Below, in pieces: positions 5,926 to 11,870 of a stretch of DNA of 11,870 bases (its first letter is position 1; every line of letters starts with the position of its first letter). The position numbers and the translations under genes were made by a program. The stretch is from Cephalothrix spiralis (taxonomy: Eukaryota; Nemertea; Palaeonemertea; Archinemertea; Cephalotrichidae): assembly GCA_032353305.1 (NCBI GenBank), contig JAUCNG010364485.1, positions 1 through 11,870 of the forward strand, in the 5' to 3' direction. The notes below the pieces were generated by a model, which saw nothing but the letters and a program-made list of their open reading frames with translations, did not search any database and was not told the origin of the DNA.

Positions 5926-8900
5926 GTATGTGTGATGTAGTCTTATAATAGACCTTAATAATTAGGTCTAAGGAACCGGGCTTCCATCTTGGGAGAACTC
6001 AATCAGAATCGGAAATTGGCAGAAAAATCAGGAAAATATGGACGACCTAGAAGTCGTACAGACTTGAGACACATATCTGTTGATTACTGCCCCTTGCATC
6101 AAGTATAGCCACCTTAAATTTATGTTGGAAAATAAATGCTCATGTGGCTCTATGCCCACAATTCTAGTCCTACCTACCAACCACTGGAGCATTCATTTTC
6201 CAACATAAATTGATATAGATATATTAATTATACAATTATGGCCTAATGAAACTAATCCCGTCGAGAGAGAAAGAAATTACACTCAATTTCATATTTTCCC
6301 CTGTCGGGATTCGACCTCAGGAACCAAATCTCCGGCACATAACGACTAACGCCTTAACCTACTGAGCTAAATCCCCATCCACAAAAGGATGGTTCTCAAG
6401 TCAGAGTTATGACGACTGTAATCATAACTCTGACGTGAGAACCATCCTTTTTGTTGATGGGGATTTAGCTCAGTAGGTTAAGGCGTTAGTCGTGTTGTGT
6501 CGAAGATTTGGTTTCTGAGGTCGCAGTGCAGGTTCGAATCTATAAAATTGAGTGTAATATCTTTCTCTCTCGATGGAATTAGTTTCATTAGGCCATAATT
6601 GTAGGATTATTATATCAATCTAATTCAACACGGAAAATTGTGTTTATATAATTCAATAAATTGATATGCATGATTTTTCTGATTTTTTTGCATGATATTA
6701 TTCGCTGCCGAGAATAATTAACAGGTTATATAAATATGCGTCATAGTTACCTCGATCACATACGTATGTAGAGCTACTAGACAAAAAGACACTAACCACA
6801 GGCTTTTGTCAACAACTAATAATCACATGTTAATGGATTTTTATTCATCGTTCCTAGAGTATAAAAAGTGTTGCCATATTGTTCTATCCAAATCTGCGTC
6901 ATATCGTTAAGCGGTGCATCTTATCAGTTACCCGAATTACAGGGCTTCAATACATACCTAGAGAAACGAGACAAAAAGACAAGAAATAATTCAACAATTA
7001 TCACATGTTTGGAATTTATTCGTTATTGTGCATATACACACGGCAATTAACACAGTGTAAAAAGTGTCACCATATTGTTACCGTCAACGGAAATCCAGGG
7101 CCTCTCGATCAATATATAGGACAAGGGGGGAAACTAATTTGAATTTTATTTAGCATAAGGCTCTAACAAAATATTAGACGAAACGCGGAGGACACTTCAT
7201 GTAGAGGGTGTCCAAATATTGTGGAAAACAACCAGATGACGTCATATTGTGACTTAAATATGAATTGACCATATCGCTGCTAGTGATCACTAGAGAGAAC
7301 CCGGTCATCTATTTCAAATTGAATATGTTTGGTGTAAATCTGTCTAACAACTGAGCTACATAAATTTCCGCAAAGAACCAACAAGTTTAATTTCCCCAGT
7401 AGGCCGTTAATTCCATTATATATGAACGTCCTTTCTCGGAAGAACTTTTTTTGTGAATTTTTATTGGCTTTTTAATTTTTTTGAATTTCTCAATTCATTT
7501 TTATATTTTTTCTCTCGAGTGAATCATCGTAGCTCCCTTAGTAATGAAGGGGGGGGGGGTAAATGGTTAAAAACGTGAACGCTTGAAACGCTATAAAACG
7601 GCCTTACGTGATCCGTGAAACTCGTATTTAGGGTAACGTGATCCGTGAAATTCAAATATCGGCTAACGTGAAACGGAACAGGACCAAATCTATTTTTTAG
7701 AGAAAACCGTGCTCTCAAATTGGTACATAAGTAAGTCAAAAAATGACGTAACCTCAAATTTCTCATATTTTTTCTCATTTTCATTTTCAAGGTCATTACA
7801 TGTACATAGAAACGTCAGAATACCAAAAGGGTGACTCTACTTTCATGCAAAGTCCTCCGGTTACAATGGATAGTTTGTCTTGCCTCCAATTCTACTATCA
7901 TATGAATGGATCAACAATGGGCTCATTAGCTGTAAAAATAAAAAGACCGACAGGAATCGAATTGGTGTGGTCCATATCAGGTGATCAGGTATGTTGTTTT
8001 GAAGTACCAACTACTGGCTACGGCAATTTCTGCACCTATCAAATATCCCCCGACGTACCAAATTTTGTACCCGTTGACCAAGTCCGCCGCGAGGTCTTTG
8101 GTGGGTGCCTAGTGCGCTAAAGTACACTGTTTTCCGGGAATTTTTATACCCCTCAAAGTCTTTTGTTAGTAAACGTAATGCGGATACTAGCCTCTCGTTT
8201 ATTAGAGTAGTGGGTGCCGAGAAATGTCAAAAAGCGATGCTTAGCGCTACGCAGCGAGCGCCAGAAATCTGTGAATCACCCCGATGGTGCCGCAGTTTTT
8301 TTAATATAAAAATCACTTTTTTAGAGCAATAAAGCTAGAAGTAATATTTTCTGTTTTTTGTTCCATTTGCATGCGGATTTTTTGTAAAAAAATTGTAAAA
8401 ATATATAAAAAATCCCCGCCCCTATCGGCAATCCATTGTAACCCCGAAGCGGCAGATAGTGATCGGCAAAGTGTCCCCGCATGCGATGCCTAGCGATAAG
8501 TAAATCTTTACGTTTACTGTAAAACCTTACGTATAGTACGCATCTACGTATATACGTACCCCCAACTTTTAGCCAAAATTTTACTAAAAAAACAAATCTA
8601 TGTACTAACGTATAATACGCAGCCTGAAGTTTGAGAAACGGATCACTGAATTCAACCGGTGTTTCATATTAAACGCTAACAGGATCATTAATTTTATTAC
8701 TTGATCATCGTCACACGGCTAGCATATATGTGTAGCAAATTCGTAAGCACCTGGCCCAAGTCAACCAACCGGGTAGGCCACCAACCCGCAAATTTATGCA
8801 TATTAGAACCCGTGAAAATTACATCAAGTTTATAAATTCTATAAAATTTTATTTTTCGAACTTAATTCGTTTCTCAAGGTGAAAAATTACACAATTTACA

Positions 8901-10988
8901 CTACACTACTTTTATTAATTTTATTTTTCGAACTTAAAATTGGTTTCTCAATGTTTGGAAAAAAATAAAAAAATACTGTACCATAATACACACCCCGACT
9001 TTTTGCCCTAAAATTTGGAGAGAGAAAAAAATGTGTTACGGTTTTCATACATATAAATCACATTTAAGAGCTTCTTGAATAAGCGTGTACATTCCTAGGG
9101 GAGTGATTTGTATCAACTGTGATAATATCTTTTTCTAAGAGTTTGTGTAAAAAATGTTTTCTTTGAGCTGTGAAAATTTTGCATTCAAAAAGATCATGTT
9201 TTCTACTTTCTATAGATATTTCAATATCTATTTCAGGGATTTAGTTGGAGAATGGGACAAGTTGAATTGAAACAAGGTACCTTTCAAATAAGTTTCCATG
9301 GTACTCATGGTGGAAGAATGTTAAGTGATATAGCAATAGATGATATCAAAATAACCCAAGGAACGTGTCCATCTTTCAGTAAGTGAGAGTAATATTTATA
9401 AAGGTGAATAATCGTACCCCAGTGCGGCTCGGTGGCAAGGTGGTAGAGCGTCGGCCTCTGGAAATATTTTTAAAATGAAGAAAAGACCTACCCAGTTTTG
9501 AATTTTAAAATGAAGAAAGGACCTACCCAGTTTTAAATTTTAAAATGAAGAAAGGACCTACCCAGTTTTAAATTTTAAAATGAAGAAAGGACCTACCCAG
9601 TTTTAAATTTTAAAATTAAGAAATGACCTACCCAGTTCAGTTGTGAACCGACTATGGATGGTGGGGCCGGGTTAGTTATTTGCATCTATTTGGTTACAAA
9701 GGTGCTTTGTTATCCTAATATAAGATATCCCACCTAAAAATAATGTGCTAATAATCAATAATAGGGCTTTTTAGTTGCGAGGTACAATTCGTTATTGGAC
9801 TCACGTGAAACATTCGGTCGAATTCTAAGACGAGAAAATACACAAGGGGCCTAAACCGGGTTAGTCATTTGCCGAGCTAATCTTTGATTATTTCTATAAT
9901 GAATGATAAATCATGAAGAGTCCTTAACAATAATATTTGATTTCCATTTATTTTAGGTTGTTCAAAAACAGACTTTCGTTGTAAAACAATCAACACATGT
10001 ATACAAGGCAATCGCAAATGCAATGCAATATCTGATTGCCCAGATAATAGTGATGAATCAGATTGTGGTAAGTCATAATTTTTATTATACAGCGTGTTCC
10101 AATAAAATGTATACCATCAAGATGACGTCATATTGTGACTTAATTATGAATTGACCATATCGCTGTAGTGACCTGAGAAAGATCATGGTCTTGTCTTTCA
10201 AATAAAATATATTTGGTGCGAATCTTTCGAGCTACATAAATTTCCCGAAAGGACCAAAATATTAAATTTCCCCAAATGAACGTCCTTTCTCGAAAATGTG
10301 ATTCTCAGTAATGTGATTTTTATGACTTTTTAATTTTTAAAAATTTCTTATTCAATTTGCTTTCATAATTTTTATTGTAAATTGAAAGCACTGAAAATAT
10401 TCAAGATTAATTTTAGAGTGATTGAAAATAGCATTTTCTCGATTTAGTATGGGATTTAGGGTGGGGAATTCTTTGGGAGAATTATCGTAGAGCTTCCCTT
10501 AATTATGAAGCGGTCTGCACCAAATCTGTTTTATTTGGGAGAGAAGACCATGTTCGCAAATATATATATTTTTGCAATTATTAAAATATTCATAATTAAG
10601 TCACAATATGACGTTATTTGGCTGTTTCTCCATAATATTGGGACACACTGTAGATGTCAGGTTTAGAGAAATATGGGACAGATCTTTCTGATTTATTACA
10701 GGAAACAAATGTACTCACCAGTTAAGTTATGAACATATCATTTTTCTTTTCTAACGTACGTGTATTTTTAATATTGTCAACATGCTAAACTTAAAGGAGT
10801 AAAAATATCAAGAAATGTATATACATTTGTACATGTATCTCGTTTTCTAGGCTGGTCGCCATCTTGTAACTTTGAAAAAGGTGACCTCTGTGGGTACTAC
10901 AATCAGAAGAGTTCCTCAAATACAAAATGGTTACTTGGTAACGGAGCAAGTCTCGGTATTGTTGATAATACTTTCAGGAACAAATCGG
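5767..10988 (+). CDS. MAM/LDLa-domain extracellular protein (MALRD1-like), partial, five exons
   Basis: Join of 5767-5925, 7792-7988, 9237-9378, 9957-10067 and 10851-10988. All introns are GT-AG (1,866, 1,248, 578 and 783 bp) and the 747 coding bases read through without a stop, as 249 codons. Domain order is MAM, LDLa, start of a second MAM. MAM domains are extracellular adhesion or oligomerisation modules with four conserved cysteines; LDLa repeats bind calcium and ligands. Repeated alternation of the two is typical of MAM and LDL-receptor class A domain proteins, which are often very large in marine invertebrates. The first exon starts with a phase-1 acceptor and the last ends with a phase-1 donor, so the gene extends beyond both sides of what is visible; no signal peptide or membrane segment is present here. 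The symbol is left empty because the exact paralogue cannot be told. Confidence 0.9.
5926..6116 (+). other. Start of intron after exon 1
   Basis: Intronic sequence with no open frame of interest. A small hairpin TAGACCT / AGGTCTA lies near 5950-5970. I see no RNA gene here. Confidence 0.4.
6117..6211. repeat. Hairpin with ~31-bp stem beside the large palindrome
   Basis: AATTTATGTTGGAAAATAAA...GCTCATGTGG at 6117-6147 pairs with CCACTGGAGC...TTCCAACATAAATT at 6181-6211, leaving a loop of about 33 bases. There are only a few mismatches. It could be a short foldback transposon or a precursor-like RNA hairpin; I see nothing to decide between them. Confidence 0.75.
6295..6374 (-). repeat. tRNA-like SINE head, left arm (minus strand)
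   Basis: On the minus strand this reads GGGGATTTAGCTCAGTAGG, then AAGGCGTTAGTCG, GGTTCCTGAGGTCGAATCCC: the same head as the right arm. The A box is perfect but the B-box region reads GGTCGAATCC, because about nine bases present in the right arm are missing here. The 3' part GAAATTGAGTG matches the right arm. The two arms have therefore diverged by indels around the B box. Confidence 0.72.
6459..6545 (+). repeat. tRNA-like SINE head, right arm (A and B boxes)
   Basis: Starts GGGGATT. TAGCTCAGTAGG at 6466-6477 is a perfect RNA polymerase III A box and GGTTCGAATC at 6531-6540 a near-perfect B box. The 3' acceptor half that should pair with GGGGATT is missing, so it is not a functional tRNA but a tRNA-derived element that may keep its promoter. 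The tail runs into AAAATTGAGTGTAAT, shared with the left arm. Confidence 0.75.
6736..7081. repeat. Diverged tandem duplication, two units
   Basis: Unit 1 (6736-6883) and unit 2 (6895-7081) share an ordered series of words: TGCGTCATA, GAGACAAAAAGACA (CTAGACAAAAAGACA in unit 1), CAACAA-T-ATCACATGTT, GTATAAAAAGTGT or GTGTAAAAAGTGT, and CCATATTGTT at the end. Unit 2 has extra sequence after TGCGTCATA and a longer spacer. No function is visible; the open frame at 6868-7050 is spurious. Confidence 0.7.
7082..7203. other. Unassigned intron sequence
   Basis: About 120 bases between the tandem duplication and the MITE. I see no gene, repeat or signal in it. Confidence 0.4.
7204..7755. mobile_element. 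Mariner-type MITE, copy 1, degraded right end
   Basis: The left end is TA followed by GAGGGTGTCCAAATATTGTGG, then TGACGTCATATTGTGACTTA, which matches the inverted right terminus of the copy at 10090-10650. Internal words shared with that copy include AATTGACCATATCGCTG, GAGCTACATAAATTTCC, GAACGTCCTTTCTCG, ATCGTAG...CTTCCCTTA-type sequence and ACCAAATCT. The right terminus is eroded (AAGTCAAAAAATGACGT near 7734-7750) and merges into the polypyrimidine tract of the exon 2 acceptor. A block at about 7550-7680 is absent from the other copy. Confidence 0.8.
7573..7680. repeat. ACGTGATCCGTGAAA tandem repeat, ~30-bp period
   Basis: ACGTGATCCGTGAAA at 7606 and 7636 (period 30), with weaker copies ACGTGAACGCTTGAAAC at about 7573 and ACGTGAAACGGA at about 7666. 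The other MITE copy lacks this block, so it was gained inside copy 1. A run of ten G (about 7550-7559) precedes it. Confidence 0.75.
7792..7988 (+). CDS. Exon 2: middle of MAM domain 1
   Basis: 197 bp, from phase 1 to phase 0. Acceptor after TCATTTTCAAG, donor GTATGT. It encodes GHYMYIETS, then FMQSPPVT, LSCLQFYYHMNGSTMGSL and ELVWSISGDQ. This is the MAM centre: GHYMYIE directly after the DHTTG of exon 1, the third cysteine, and the FYYHM-x-G-x-x-MGSL core strand. Splicing exon 1 to exon 2 gives TKTGHYMYIETS, an excellent MAM junction, which fixes the boundary. The frame stays open to a TAA at 8118-8120, but the read-through residues carry no MAM feature. Confidence 0.94.
7989..8846 (+). other. 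Intron after exon 2, repeat-derived, no gene
   Basis: Noncoding. Contains GC-richer patches such as AAGCGATGCTTAGCGCTACG near 8232 and GCATGCGATGCCTAGCGATA near 8479, which resemble each other. A segment around 8550-8600 (ACGTACCCCCAACTTTTAGCC) resembles one near 8985-9020 (ACACCCCGACTTTTTGCC), both with AAAATTT following, probably copies of one dispersed repeat. The open frame at 8105-8332 has no protein-like features. Confidence 0.45.
8847..8955. repeat. Short direct repeat, 72-bp spacing
   Basis: TTTTATTTTTCGAACTTAA followed by TTCGTTTCTCAAGG or TTGGTTTCTCAATG starts at 8847 and again at 8919. This is a local tandem duplication in the intron. Confidence 0.8.
9237..9378 (+). CDS. Exon 3: C-terminal part of MAM domain 1
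   Basis: 142 bp, from phase 0 to phase 1. Acceptor ATCTATTTCAG, donor GTAAGT. It encodes GFSWRMGQVELKQ, FQISFHGTHGG and SDIAIDDIKITQGTCPSF. The W-x-x-GQVEL strand, FQI-x-F, SDIAIDDI-x-I and terminal GTCP with the fourth cysteine are the hallmarks of the end of a MAM domain. Exons 1-3 together make 166 codons, the normal size of one MAM domain. The exon is too short, and lacks a suitable start, to stand out as an ORF on its own. Confidence 0.94.
9422..9461 (+). repeat. Truncated tRNA-derived SINE head
   Basis: GCGGCTCGGTGGCAAGGTGG then TAGAGCGTCGGCCTCTGG resembles the 5' half of a tRNA, with an A-box-like TGGCAAGGTGG and a D-loop/anticodon-stem-like continuation. It stops before any B box and is joined directly to the 35-bp repeat array. 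It is not a functional tRNA gene. Confidence 0.6.
9462..9638. repeat. 35-bp tandem repeat, five copies
   Basis: GACCTACCCAGTTTT starts at 9485, 9520, 9555, 9590 and 9625, an exact 35-base period, with AAATTTTAAAATGAAGAAAG between. Copies 2 to 4 are essentially identical. It starts where the SINE head breaks off, so it may have expanded from the SINE tail. Confidence 0.93.
9639..9956 (+). other. Remainder of intron after exon 3
   Basis: No gene. CCGGGTTAGTTATTTGC at about 9668 and CCGGGTTAGTCATTTGC at about 9856 are a short direct repeat. The branch-point and pyrimidine region for the 9957 acceptor lies at the right end. Confidence 0.45.
9957..10067 (+). CDS. Exon 4: complete LDL-receptor class A domain
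   Basis: 111 bp, phase 1 at both ends: a self-contained 37-residue module. Acceptor CATTTATTTTAG, donor GTAAGT. It reads CSKTDFRCKTINTC, then IQGNRKCNAISDC and PDNSDESDC, giving all six LDLa cysteines in the standard spacing. The acidic calcium box D-C-P-D-N-S-D-E-S-D-C is complete, so the domain should fold and bind calcium. It sits between two MAM domains, and the phase-1 borders allow it to be inserted or duplicated without a frame change. Confidence 0.96.
10090..10650. mobile_element. Mariner-type MITE, copy 2, full length with TA flanks
   Basis: 561 bp flanked by TA at 10088-10089 and 10651-10652. The left terminus CAGCGTGTTCCAATA...TGACGTCATATTGTGACTTA then ATTATGAAT is inverted at the right as ATTCATAATTAAGTCACAAT, then ATGACGTTAT and CCAATATTGGG-like GGGACACACTG. 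The terminal inverted repeats are about 60 bp. The TA duplication and the CAG-x-GTGTCCCA-like tip fit Tc1/mariner elements. There is no transposase, so it is a non-autonomous miniature element. It lies in the intron between the LDLa exon and the second MAM domain. Confidence 0.85.
10123..10130. promoter_or_regulatory. Perfect TGACGTCA palindrome in MITE terminus
   Basis: TGACGTCA, the full cAMP-response-element core recognised by CREB/ATF proteins in animals, lies in the left terminal repeat of MITE copy 2. The same octamer is at 7237-7244 in copy 1. In the right terminus of copy 2 it has become TGACGTTA. Sequence match only; whether it is bound is unknown. Confidence 0.4.
10851..10988 (+). 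CDS. Exon 5: N-terminal third of MAM domain 2
   Basis: 138 bp, phase 1 at both ends. Acceptor TCGTTTTCTAG, donor GTAAGT. It encodes WSPSCNFEKGDLCGYYN, KWLLGNGASLG and IVDNTFRNKS, a MAM start with the first two cysteines in CNFE and LCGY and the conserved tryptophan. Where exon 1 has GPDTDHTTG, this exon has VDNTFRNKSG, so the second MAM domain is diverged at that signature. It ends at the same domain position and phase as exon 1. The exons completing this domain are not visible before 11870. Confidence 0.92.
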
Positions 10989-11870
10989 GTAAGTTTTTTT
11001 CAAAAGATTTAAAAAAGTGAAGTAAGCTTTTATTATACACATGTTAATTGAACTTTTGGTGTGGAACCTTCAGATCCAAGTTTTCGGACCCCCGCGAAAA
11101 TCTCGGAAGTGCGGACCTAAACCACATCAATCCTTATATTTTCGGAAAACTTGTGAAAATTTTAGATTCAAGTTTATATTATCGAAAGGGTCGTGCCCAG
11201 TTAGGGGCATCGGGGCCCAATATAATTTTTCGAAACATATCATTATTCACCCTGGGCCCCTCAAATTGGACAATCCCAATCAATATTAATAATTATTATT
11301 GTATTTGACCATGTGGATAAGAAAATATCGGGGTTCGACCCTTTTTGGGAACCATAAAAAAGACTGAAAAAAATAGCCAATGTTCTCCCTAAAAAGTGTC
11401 CTTCACCTTTTATTTTCTGCTGTGCTTCCAATTCATGGCGAACCCGAAATGATGGAACCCAATTAACAATCTATTAATGAGGGCCTCTAATTAAAATAAA
11501 TCATTTTATTCAAATTCAAATAAATCACCGTGTGTGAATCTTTTATATGAATCACTAAACAGCGCATTATCTCTACGTACCTGGGAGGCTTAAGAATATG
11601 ATTTACTCTGGCGAAGTTAAATTCCATCCGGCTTAATTGAGGGTACACCTCTGTTCAGAAGAGGCCTGGTTCGATCTCTGCTTGGGTATCGAACATAGAC
11701 AGAAAACTGGGTTGTTCGGTGGGTATAGATACGTAGTAAGGACGCTGTCCCTCCCTTGGGGGTAAAAATCGGTATACACAATTGGACGGTTAAATTGGTA
11801 TACGAAGTTAAAACCCATATTTCGGCCACCCCCCCCCCCCCGCGTAAAATCCGGAAGATGGACCCCAACC
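10989..11870 (+). other. Intron after exon 5, no further exon visible
   Basis: I looked for the GHYMYIE-type exon that should follow and found none. TTTTCGGACCCCCGCGAAAA then TCTCGGAAGTGCGGACCTAA (about 11083-11120) resembles ATTTCGGCCACCCCCC...GCGTAAAATCCGGAAGATGGACC at 11819-11864, so both may be pieces of one repeat. The open frames at 11041-11308 and 11617-11868 have no recognisable protein features. Confidence 0.5.
11628..11730 (+). repeat. Possible tRNA-derived SINE fragment
   Basis: AGAGGCCTGGTTCGATCTCT contains a B-box-like GGTTCGATCTC, followed by GGGTATCGAACATAGACAGA and AAACTGGGTTGTTCGGTGGG. This looks like the 3' part of a tRNA head plus SINE body, without a clear A box. The AAACTGGGT word is the reverse complement of part of the 35-bp repeat unit at 9462-9638, which hints at a shared source. 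Confidence 0.35.

Larger units (their letters stand above)
6231..6603. repeat. Long palindrome made of two inverted tRNA-derived SINE-like arms
   Basis: The left arm 6231-6412 is inverted at 6422-6603 around a 9-base loop (6413-6421). Pairing starts with ACAATTATGGCC against GGCCATAATTGT at the outside. It includes CTCTCTCGA/TCGAGAGAG-type blocks and ends in a nearly perfect stem of about 30 bp at the centre (GGATGGTTCTCA...TGAGAACCATCC). Weaker pairing continues outward to roughly 6195 and 6640. Each arm carries a tRNA-like head with its 5' end towards the centre. It is either a head-to-head pair of one SINE or a foldback element that captured a tRNA-like sequence. Confidence 0.88.

Noticed and set aside
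5680-5948. Open frames overlapping exon 1, with an ATG start at 5680 or 5721
   Set aside because: The upstream part is intronic and includes the pyrimidine tract. The MAM domain starts only after the acceptor at 5766, and the exon is phase 1, requiring a preceding exon.
6459-6545. Functional tRNA gene
   Set aside because: A and B boxes are good, but the 3' acceptor strand is missing, and an inverted near-copy lies next to it. It is SINE-like.
7524-7796. Minus-strand 90-residue open frame
   Set aside because: It spans the MITE and the 30-bp repeat and reads the repeat as NFTDHV-like residues. There is no independent coding evidence.
7989-8120. Coding extension of exon 2 to the TAA at 8118
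   Set aside because: A strong donor GTATGT at 7989 joins in frame to exon 3, which supplies the expected MAM sequence. The read-through residues do not look like MAM. Intron retention is possible but unsupported.
8105-8332. Plus-strand open frame of 75 residues
   Set aside because: It lies in an intron, has no domain-like pattern and overlaps repeat-like sequence.
11041-11308. Two overlapping plus-strand open frames after exon 5
   Set aside because: They overlap in different frames over repeat-like sequence. Neither resembles the expected continuation of the MAM domain.
11617-11868. Minus-strand open frames at the right edge
   Set aside because: They cross a SINE-like fragment and a poly-C run and have low-complexity starts. 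No protein family is recognisable.

Overview
This is a eukaryotic, strongly AT-rich window, almost certainly from a marine invertebrate animal. A mollusc or another lophotrochozoan is my best guess, from the frequent ACATGTAT words, tRNA-derived SINE fragments and the MAM/LDLa gene type, but the phylum is an inference. Nothing prokaryotic is present. It holds a piece of one multi-exon plus-strand gene set in long, repeat-rich introns.

Gene: five coding exons (5767-5925, 7792-7988, 9237-9378, 9957-10067, 10851-10988) splice cleanly into 249 in-frame codons. They encode a complete MAM domain (exons 1-3), one LDL-receptor class A domain (exon 4) and the first third of a second MAM domain (exon 5). 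This is the architecture of a MAM and LDL-receptor class A domain protein (MALRD1-like): extracellular, probably adhesive or endocytic. Neither the start nor the stop codon lies in the window. Module borders are all phase 1, and exons 1 and 5 end at the same position in their MAM domains, which records growth by exon-module duplication.

Left half (78-5640): the most interesting object. Two pairs of apparently perfect direct repeats are interlocked as A1 (78-371), B1 (1070-1231), A2 (1232-1525) and B2 (5479-5640), with B1 and A2 touching exactly. This A1...B1A2...B2 order is the split direct repeat arrangement of PAT/Ngaro-type DIRS retrotransposons (tyrosine-recombinase elements). A broken gag-like reading frame (about 321-757) starts in A1. 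Reverse transcriptase, RNase H and recombinase are absent, so I read it as a non-autonomous, recently moved element. Its A2-B2 interval is unusually long (3,953 bp). It is filled with a 22-bp minisatellite, scattered single copies of the same box, and a diverged higher-order tandem repeat. The right end stops 126 bp before the first exon.

Right half: the introns hold a large palindrome containing two inverted tRNA-like heads (core 6231-6603) beside a smaller hairpin (6117-6211); a diverged tandem duplication (6736-7081); two copies of a mariner-type MITE with long terminal inverted repeats carrying a perfect TGACGTCA palindrome (7204-~7755 and 10090-10650); a truncated tRNA-SINE head followed by five 35-bp repeats (9422-9637); and other low-grade repeats in 8008-9060 and 11041-11870.
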